Assembly: GCA_028386065.3 (NCBI GenBank)
Contig: JAKUCV010003088.1
Coordinates: 1-64,000, forward strand
Source: Turnera subulata
Taxonomy: Eukaryota; Streptophyta; Magnoliopsida; Malpighiales; Passifloraceae
Direction of reading: 5' to 3'
Length of the DNA: 64,000 nucleotides
This document shows, in pieces, positions 36,990 to 43,805 of this stretch (position 1 is the stretch's first letter; each line of letters opens with the position of its first letter). Both the position numbers and the translations under genes were made by a program. Under the pieces are notes generated by a model. That model was not told the DNA's origin. It did not search any database and saw only the letters and a list, made by a program, of their open reading frames with translations.

Positions 36990-37345
36990 CTGATTTCCTT
37001 TACATTTTAAATGGGCTCATATAAGGCCCATCGCCTTCAATTTGCAGTTATTTAATTTTTATTGGGCTAATTTTTAAAAAAGGCCCATGTAATAATACGA
37101 TATTTTATATATTATTGCTGAAAGATTTATCGAGTAAGCATATTTTATGTTTTTTTTATTTAATTTCCAATTGGGCTATTAAAAGGCCCACTGCATTTAT
37201 ATTTCTCGTTTCTAATTTTATGTTTTGTTTTGGGCTCGTACAAGTCATTTAATTTTAATTGGGCTAATTTATGTGAGGCCCATTGCTTTTAATTTTTTGG
37301 TTATTTAATTCTTCATTGGGCTAATTAACGAAAGGCCAATGTTTA
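36990..37345 (+). repeat. Repeated TTGGGCT...AGGCCCA hairpins
   Basis: At least five pairs of TGGGCT followed within 8-16 bp by GGCCCA or a variant (about 37010, 37065, 37172, 37258, 37315). The half-site TGGGCC/T is the plant site II (TCP-factor) motif. Each pair can also fold into a hairpin. Confidence 0.7.
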
Positions 37346-37449
37346 TTTCTTTCATTTAAGTTTTTAATTTTATTTAAATTATATTATTCGAGACCCTTAT
37401 AATTTCCAGAAAAAAATTATGAGTATTAAATACAGACAGAAATTTACAT

Positions 37450-38042
37450 ATAGTCTGGAAGACTAAATATAAGAGTCCAGCAGACTCAATAAAAGAAAAT
37501 ACAACGAAGACTGGAAGTCTTACCGTTCAAAAGATCCTGAAGATTCTTTAAAGAAAAATCAAAAATAAATATTATTACCACTAGAAGATGGCAATTATAT
37601 GACCACTAGAAGGTGGATATTATACTTGCTTAACAATTTATTTTTTTTATTCAATTTATTTTATGTTCAGTTTAAATTATTACGCATTGCAATTTATTTT
37701 ATTTACTTTTCAGTACTTTATAATTGTTTCTAAGAATAATGCCTCAAGCATTAGTCTCGAAGACAATGCAAAATTGACATCCACAGGGGGAGAATTATAT
37801 GTGTGTGGATGTTAATATAACATATTTTGATATCTCGAAATGAGAAAAAGATTAACATGCTCCAGAAGAGCATAAATCCGAATATGTTCCTGAAGAACGC
37901 ATATTTTAAATATGATCTAGAAGATCGTATATTTACGCTCTAGAAGAGCATATACTCTTGAAGAGTACAGACACCCCTAGTAATAAAATGAATTATTATG
38001 GATCCCGATGAATTGACTCTGATCTATTCCCTGAAGCGAATA
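37450..38042 (+). repeat. Array of short palindromes with a YNGAA centre, left block
   Basis: Examples: AGTC-TGGAA-GACT (37452), AGTC-CAGCA-GACT (37474), CCAC-TAGAA-GGTGG (37603), ATGCTC-CAGAA-GAGCAT (37857), ATATGATC-TAGAA-GATC (37910), GCTC-TAGAA-GAGC (37937), TACTC-TTGAA-GAGTA (37953), ATTC-CCTGAA-GCGAAT (38026). Stem sequences differ but the 5-nt loop is kept. See the finding. Confidence 0.75.
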
Positions 38043-38194
38043 AAACTGTATAATTATTTGTGCCTGTGGGCGTAAATGAGATAATAAATGGAAAAGGCTC
38101 AAAGCAAACATGCATATTATTATTGCATAAACGGATACATAACTGGAGAACATTCAAAGAAGAATGGTTCTCATACATATATTTAAACAGTAAT

Positions 38195-38878
38195 CTATCT
38201 GTTGGGTTCAACATTAACCCTGAAACTCTGAGCCTCACTATTAATGTTGACCCTAACACTGTCGTTCCAGGAGAACCACATACCACCCCTGTTGTTTTTT
38301 CCAGGTATCTCAAACCGATTCGTTGGAGGAAAAGGAAGCGGAATCACACCATGATTCTTTCCTACTTGCCACAAAGTCTCAGTAATCAGTACCATGTTAG
38401 GCTTGTACTGATTCTTCAGATCCCTTAAGGTACGCACAAAGTCTTGAGACCTTCTTGCTATACCCCTGCAATTCCACAGTAAAAGTCGTACCTTAGGCCA
38501 TGTAGGTGGTAACCCAGTCACCCTTGGGACGCTCCGAGCCATCATGGAAACCTGATAATAACTACTTTGATTTAAAATTTGACATGAAGGCTCTAGCTGA
38601 AAATCCTGCAGTCTATTAGATATGAAAAACATAATAGAATTAGCCGAGCCATAAAAGGAAGCCCTTAGATTGCTTTGGTCCTCTAGGAAGAATGTTTCTT
38701 CCATAGGAGTTACAAAGAACCTAGATGAATATAGTTCATCAACAAACACTAAACGAGGAATTCTTGCCAGATCATTCGGTAGTTCCTCTTGCTGCTCATT
38801 CGTCATGCTATAAGCTAACCTATTTCTTCTTCCTAGAGAGGCACCCTCGACAAAGAAAACAGTAGCTGGGGAAGGCAT
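38195..38878 (-). CDS. Antisense ORF, endonuclease-fold-like fusion protein (Copia copy)
   Basis: An intact 227-codon ORF runs opposite to the host Copia. Residues 1-125 belong to no family I recognise (conserved GRRNRLAYSM, PRLVFVDELYSSRFFVTPME). Residues 130-215 resemble the start of LINE-type (APE-like) endonucleases: VRLLLWNCRGIARRSQDFVR, YKPNMVLITET with the Glu typical of the fold, and GGMWFSWND. The ORF ends before the catalytic Asp/Asn/His motifs of the full domain, so nuclease activity is unlikely. A minus-strand TATA box lies about 60 bp upstream. A gap-free homologue with about 73% identity lies at 41372-42055. I infer that it is a selected protein of unknown role. Confidence 0.75.
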   Translation of the reverse strand: MPSPATVFFVEGASLGRRNRLAYSMTNEQQEELPNDLARIPRLVFVDELYSSRFFVTPMEETFFLEDQSNLRASFYGSANSIMFFISNRLQDFQLEPSCQILNQSSYYQVSMMARSVPRVTGLPPTWPKVRLLLWNCRGIARRSQDFVRTLRDLKNQYKPNMVLITETLWQVGKNHGVIPLPFPPTNRFEIPGKNNRGGMWFSWNDSVRVNINSEAQSFRVNVEPNR

Positions 38879-38936
38879 TTTTCTTGTCTTGTTGATTTTT
38901 CTGAGTTTTCTGCATCTTCCTATCTCAACCGCCTCC

Positions 38937-38948
38937 CCTTTTTATAGT
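38937..38948 (-). promoter_or_regulatory. TATA box of the antisense gene (Copia copy)
   Basis: On the minus strand ACTATAAAAAGG lies about 60-70 bp upstream of the ATG at 38878. No in-frame ATG intervenes. The fit to a plant TATA box is strong. Confidence 0.65.
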
Positions 38949-39187
38949 CTGAGATTAGACTGCTAGGTGTCAGTTTTTCAAATGTGGACCCTTTGTCTGT
39001 CTCCGAAAAGATCCAGAAGATTTTTCGGTACTTAAAACTTTGCATTATTTGTCAGTAAACTTCAAAGTTTTTCATTCTTTCGAGGTTTTGCTTTTGGAAA
39101 AGTTTGCCACTACTTTAATTATTGTCCAATAATTCTGTTCTTTTTGACATGAGTGGCAAAAATAAGCCTAAAATTGGCACATATATA

Positions 39188-39410
39188 GCTAGCCTGAAGC
39201 TAGCAGTTGAGTAATCGAAACTTAACATATCAAGCCAGAAGCTGAAATGCTCTAGCCTGAAGCTAGAAATTTTAAGTGTTTAAATACACAAGTTTATACA
39301 GCCTAAAGTTGAGACCAACTAGAAGTTGGTTGATAGATATGTAATTTATAGCTAGTATGCACCAGCCAGAAGCTAGTAAATAATTTTTCTAAGTTATCCA
39401 GCCTGAATGT
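39188..39410 (+). repeat. Array of short palindromes with a YNGAA centre, right block
   Basis: GCTAGC-CTGAA-GCTAGC (39188), AGC-CAGAA-GCT (39233 and 39364), CTAGC-CTGAA-GCTAG (39252), ACCAAC-TAGAA-GTTGGT (39314). The last unit, AGC-CTGAA-GCT, is split by the nested Gypsy, whose TSD is exactly its CTGAA loop. Confidence 0.8.
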
Positions 39411-40229
39411 AACGCCCCGGTTTTCGTTTTTGGGATTTATAAAAAGAAATTTCGGATTTCGGTATTGGAAATAAAATTAAATTATTTTCCATTGGATGTA
39501 TTAAACATAAGCGGTAATATGTCGTTGTTGGGCTTTGCTGGACATAAAACGAGTTTCGGGATGAAACACGGCGTTTAACGTAGTTTCGGTTTAAACTACG
39601 TCGTTTTGGTTTTAAAAAAAAAAGTCAACCTGGCGGGTTGACCAAGCCAAACCAGACGACACGTCGTCTGGCTGGCAAGGTCAAGCCCAGCCAGGCGCTT
39701 TTCTTCTTCTTCTTCTTCTTTTTTTTTTTTTCTCTTTTCTCCTTCACTTTTCTTTTCCCCTTTCCCGTTGCTCCTCCACTTTGCAGTCGCCATCTGCAAC
39801 GGCTCTTGTCCCCCACTACCGCCATCAACGACCATTGAATCCCCCAACCCTCTTCTTCTTTCTTTTTTCTCTATTCTCCCTCACACACAAACTTGGGCCG
39901 CCATTTTCCTCCTCTCCCTTTCCTCATCTCCTCTTTTTTTTCTTCTCCTCTCTTTTTTGTCCTTGAATCCCCTCATGTCTTCTCTTCCTCTCGCGCCGGC
40001 AACAACACCACCTTCTTCGTCGACGAGCTCCGCAACTGTGACGAGGTCTGTGCGAGGAGGTACCGCCACCGCGTTGTCGCTGCACGGGTAAGCCTCGCCG
40101 CCCTTTAATTCTTCTTCCTCCACTAGTCTCCCTACTTTGTTTCTTCTCTGTTTCGCCTTCCCAATTTGTGGGTTTTCGTGCTGAATTGATTTTGGTTCAT
40201 GGGTGGTTATGTGGTTGGTGCTCGGCGTG
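39408..40229 (+). repeat. 5' LTR of the nested Gypsy, truncated
   Basis: It matches 43480-44308 closely up to CTCGGCGTG, where the sequence switches to gag. About 2.4 kb of LTR plus the primer-binding site and gag start are deleted. It contains a CT/TTC-rich tract (39700-39960). Confidence 0.93.
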
Positions 40230-41109
40230 CGGCACACAAGTTCACTGGTTACGCATTGAGCTGGTGGCAGGGACTCGTTGCAAACCTACCTAGACCAGTG
40301 GTGATGCCATGGGCAGACTTCAAGGACAAATTCTACAAGAAATTCCTTACCGTTGGATTCTTGTAGGACCAGAAAAAGCAGTTTCTTGAGGTGAAACAGG
40401 GGCCCGAAGAGTCAGTTTCTGCATTCAGGATCCGATTCAGTATTCTTCTCTCTTACGCCAACGAGTTTGTGCCCAATGAAGTGACACAATGTAAGCGGTT
40501 TGTAGACGCTCTACGCCGCGAGTTGGCGATAGCAGTGGCTGGTGGGAGACACCGGACTTGGGAGGCAGTTTGTGAGGCTGCTTTTGATGCTGAGAGGATT
40601 CAGTTGTTGGGCAGGAGGCCCAACCAGCCGAGCGAGAGAAACAGTCAACAGTATCTGGACAAAATAGGCAACATTCTGGTTCAGGTGATGCAAGTTACAT
40701 GAGTCGACAGGGTTCTTCCTACCAAGGTTCGAAGAAGTCCCGAGGACAGAAATATCAGGGTGGACCGGGCAAGTCTTCGGGAGGAAAGCCTTATCAATCT
40801 GGATCTCAGAGGCGGGGCCCTTGGAATAGACCTCCTATTACATGTTGGTATTGCGGGAAGCAGGGACACCACAGGTCGGAGTGTTACACGAGGATTCGTG
40901 ATAGTGGAGGTAGTGGGTCCCAGTATACCGTACAGAACTCTGTGGCTAATGGTACAGGTTCTTCTACTCCAAACAAGAGTGATGGACACCAGAGAGGAAG
41001 TCGTGGAAGTTCTGGAGCCCCGGGCCGTGGAGGTGTTGTTCGATCTGTGGCGACTCCTAGGGTGTACTCTATCACTCGAGAGGAAGCTGCAGACGCTCCA
41101 AAAGAATGA
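40230..41109 (+). pseudogene. Gypsy gag with CCHC zinc knuckle, broken
   Basis: The gag core reads AHKFTGYALSWWQGLVANLP, WADFKDKFYKKFLTVGFL, then an in-frame stop (about 40363), then QKKQFLEVKQGPEESVSAFR, the conserved WW, F..F and QG..SV pattern of Ty3/Gypsy capsids. A frame change near 40690 leads to a Gly/Ser/Lys-rich nucleocapsid with the knuckle CWYCGKQGHHRSEC (C-x2-C-x4-H-x4-C, about 40845-40886) and ends with EEAADAPKE at 41109. The N-terminus is lost in the LTR-gag deletion. It would package element RNA when intact. Confidence 0.9.
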
Positions 41110-41178
41110 GATGTCTCGAGAGGTTTCATTTTACTTTGTTTTGTTTCTTTTCTTTTATTATTATCGTTATTATGTAAG

Positions 41179-41199
41179 ATTTCGAGGACGAATTATTAA
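41179..41199 (+). other. Remnant of the pol 3' end motif
   Basis: GATTTCGAGGACGAATTATT resembles the GATTTCGAGGACGAAATT sequence found at the 3' end of pol in this Gypsy lineage. A second copy (TTTTGAGGACGAAATTC, 43444-43460) stands at the genuine position next to the polypurine tract. The two copies flank the antisense cassette. Confidence 0.6.
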
Positions 41200-41371
41200 T
41201 AAGAATGAAACGTTGTCAACGCTTGTTTTGGGAACATTCACATAAGTGGAAATTTATGCCATAATTAAGCAGAAATATAAATATTATTAATACTAACAAT
41301 AACATTACAAACATAAAACATTACATTGGAATCTTAAAAGAAAAATAATAATAATAAAAATAAAAATACAT

Positions 41372-42055
41372 TCATCTTCTCGGAACGACGTTAACCCTGA
41401 AGCTGTTGGTGTCATTATTGATGTTGACCGTGACCCTGTCACTCCACGAGAACCACATGCCGCCTCTGTCGCTCTGGCCAGGAATCTCAAACCGGTTAGC
41501 TTGAGGGAACCGGAGTGGGATGAGACCGTGATCGTCCCGTGGTTGCCACTGTGTCTCCGTCAGAAGAACCATGTTCGGTTTATATTGGTTCTTCAGGTCC
41601 CTCAGAGTACGTGAGAACTCCTGGGCACGCCTTGCTACTCCTCTGCAGTTCCACACTAGCAATCGTGCCTTTGGCCAGGTTGGAGGTAGTCGAGTCATTC
41701 TGGGCATGCTCTGAGCCGTCATCGAGAGCTGGTAGTAGGCACCTTGCTCCACAGTTTGGCAAGTGGACTCCTGGTTGAACTCCTGCAGCCTTTCAGAGAT
41801 GAAGAACATCACTGAGTTTCCCGAGCCATAGAAGGATGTCCTCAGAGTGCCATGGTCCTCCAGGAAGAACACCTCTTCCATTGGAGTGACGAAGAACCGC
41901 GATGAGTAGAGCTCGTCGACGAAGACCAGTCGGGGCATCCTGCCGAGCTCGTTCGGTAGTTCTTCAGCACGTTCATTGACCATGCTGTAGGCCAGTCGGT
42001 TTCTTCTGCCTAGGTTGGCACCTTCAACGAAGAAGACAGAGGATGGAGCAGGCAT
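41372..42055 (-). CDS. Antisense ORF, endonuclease-fold-like fusion protein (Gypsy copy)
   Basis: An intact 227-codon ORF, exactly the same length as the ORF at 38195-38878, aligned without gaps at about 165/227 identical residues. Best-conserved blocks: GRRNRLAYSM, PRLVFVDELYSSRFFVTPME, RTLRDLKNQYKPNMVL and NRFEIPG. Synonymous differences are much more frequent than replacements (about 30 against 12 in the first 63 codons by my count), and this copy is GC-richer at third positions. Residues from about 130 resemble the start of a LINE-type endonuclease (LLVWNCRGVARRAQEFSR, VLLTET). It lies 3' of the gag remnant, antisense, just upstream of the second antisense gene's 3' end. Function unknown. 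Confidence 0.78.
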   Translation of the reverse strand: MPAPSSVFFVEGANLGRRNRLAYSMVNERAEELPNELGRMPRLVFVDELYSSRFFVTPMEEVFFLEDHGTLRTSFYGSGNSVMFFISERLQEFNQESTCQTVEQGAYYQLSMTAQSMPRMTRLPPTWPKARLLVWNCRGVARRAQEFSRTLRDLKNQYKPNMVLLTETQWQPRDDHGLIPLRFPQANRFEIPGQSDRGGMWFSWSDRVTVNINNDTNSFRVNVVPRR

Positions 42056-42163
42056 TGTGTTTTGGTCGTGTGGGTGTTTTGTTTTCTTGAGTTTTGAGGT
42101 TTCTTTGTCTGGACGTGTGATTGCCTTAAAAATGCTTTTGATGACTTACTTCTCGCCACACTG

Positions 42164-42175
42164 TCTTTTATAATC
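42164..42175 (-). promoter_or_regulatory. TATA box of the antisense gene (Gypsy copy)
   Basis: On the minus strand ATTATAAAAGAC lies about 110 bp upstream of the ATG at 42055. Confidence 0.55.
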
Positions 42176-42199
42176 GTAGGAGGAGCGTGTTATTTGCTT

Positions 42200-42890
42200 T
42201 CGAATTTCAAGTTTTCGCTTTCTGAAATTTTACCGTTACTCCATTTATTGCTTCGACACTTTATGTGTTGGTGGTTCGGGCAACAAATGCCAGAGGTTAT
42301 CAGTCCTTTTCTATCTTACGATTTTCAATTTCCTGGGCTACTTCATTTTAGTCTCCTTAAGATTTACTCCTACATCTTTTATCACATGCACTCGTCACCG
42401 TTGTGGCTATACCGTTGGGACCACACCTCGAGTGGAGCGCATGTGCGACAAGCTTACAGCTGTTCGGACAGCGTGGAGAGATGCGAGATTTGACCGACAT
42501 TTTTGGCTCAAGCGGACTTTAGGGACAAGTGGGTAACGTTTCTTTCGAGGAAACAGGATGTTCCCGTGATCATCGCCTTGCGAGGTAACGGACGTCTTTT
42601 CCACGAGGGAAACCAACGTCACCGTTAGCTGTGTGCGTTACGTTTCTTGGGATCGAGGATGTTCACGATCGATCTAGAGCGACGAACACAGAAACATGTT
42701 TTGTATAACCTCTTAATGTTTTGACTTTATTAAACGAGTTTTAGTTCGTTTATAATTTCCTTATGTTTGATTTCATACCTTTATTGCTGTTTTAAACCTG
42801 TATAACACGAGATTTTGTAACAGAAGAATTTCGATTTAAGAAGAGAGCTGATTTTATTGATTTCATAACATTGTACAACAAAAGAGAAGC
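42200..42890. other. Spacer between the two antisense genes
   Basis: About 690 bp without a credible ORF. It contains the presumed promoter region of the 41372-42055 gene and the 3' region of the gene ending at 42894. Confidence 0.6.
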
Positions 42891-42893
42891 ACT

Positions 42894-43291
42894 CTACGGA
42901 GTTACATGATTTTTCAGGTCGGTTACAAGTTTTTGTATATTCGCGATCTGAGAAGAGAGTCTCATACAGGCCAGTTCAATTTGCATCACTGCAGTGTGGA
43001 CCTTCTTCAGTGAAGTGTCCAGCTGCTTCATTGTCTGTAGTGCTGTGCTGGCCTCAGCTGTTGCCTTGCCTTTCCCATCCTCTGCATCCTTGTTACCAGA
43101 AGATCCTCCCTTGCCTGCACGCTTCTTTCGCCGTCTTGGAGGACCACCATATGCTCCTTCTGGCCGATGATGTTGGTCTTGAACCGCTTCTTAGGAGGTT
43201 CCTCATCAGAGCTTGTCGGGAAAGCAGTACCACCGATGTAGCTGGTATCCTCTGAGTCAGAGGTGGTACGGGATCTTAGTGGTGAATCCAT
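42894..43291 (-). pseudogene. Second antisense gene: basic NLS-like region plus coiled coil, one frameshift
   Basis: From ATG 43291 the first frame gives a Ser/Asp/Glu-rich start, then PPKKRFKTN (residues 32-40), a basic cluster like a nuclear-localisation signal. Near 43160 the sense-like reading moves to another frame with PPRRRKKRAGKGG and then a helical, heptad-like stretch (TALQTMKQLDTSLKKVHTAV, MRLSSQIANIQKLVTDLKNH) to a TAG at 42894. The total of 398 nt is one short of 133 codons, which suggests a single 1-nt deletion in this copy. A TATA box precedes it closely. It could be a DNA-binding or oligomerising factor. I recognise no family. Confidence 0.55.
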
Positions 43292-43323
43292 GGTTGAGAG
43301 TAAGTTCTCGGTTATGAGGTTCG

Positions 43324-43335
43324 GTTTATATAAGC
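43324..43335 (-). promoter_or_regulatory. TATA box of the second antisense gene
   Basis: On the minus strand CTTATATAAACC lies about 35-45 bp upstream of the ATG at 43291, implying a very short leader. Confidence 0.6.
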
Positions 43336-43462
43336 GGAGGAAACATCACTTAAGGGTGTAAGCGATATCTCGCGTTGAGTTTGGACACCTGGTGGAGAAT
43401 GCTAGAAGTTTATCGTGGTAGGACCTACGGGTTGGTGATTGAATTTTGAGGACGAAATTCTT

Positions 43463-43479
43463 TTTAAGATGGGTAGAAC
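43463..43479 (+). promoter_or_regulatory. Polypurine tract of the nested Gypsy
   Basis: TTTAAGATGGGTAGAAC stands directly before the 3' LTR start TGTAACGCC, preceded by the TTTTGAGGACGAAATTC motif usual in this lineage. Confidence 0.75.
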
Positions 43480-43773
43480 TGTAACGCCCCGGTTTTCGTT
43501 TTAGGGATTTATAAAAAAAATTTTTGGATTTCGGTATTGGAAATAAAATTAAATTATTTTCCATTGGATGTATTAAACATAAGCGGTAATATGTCGTTGT
43601 TGGGCTTTGCTGGACATAAAACGAGTTTCGGGATGAAACACGGCGTTTAACGTAGTTTCGGTTTAAGCTACGTCGTTTTGGTTTTTAAAAAAAAAGTCAA
43701 CCTGGCGGGTTGACCAAGCCAAACCAGACGACACGTCGTCTGGCTGGCAAGGTCAAGCCCAGCCGGGCGCTTT

Positions 43774-43805
<32 letters not shown>

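Noticed and set aside
39596..40237. Lys/Glu-rich and Phe/Ser-rich frames, with a parallel set at 43697-44203
   Set aside because: Translations of a CT-rich tract in the Gypsy LTR; the same frames recur in both LTRs because the LTRs are copies.
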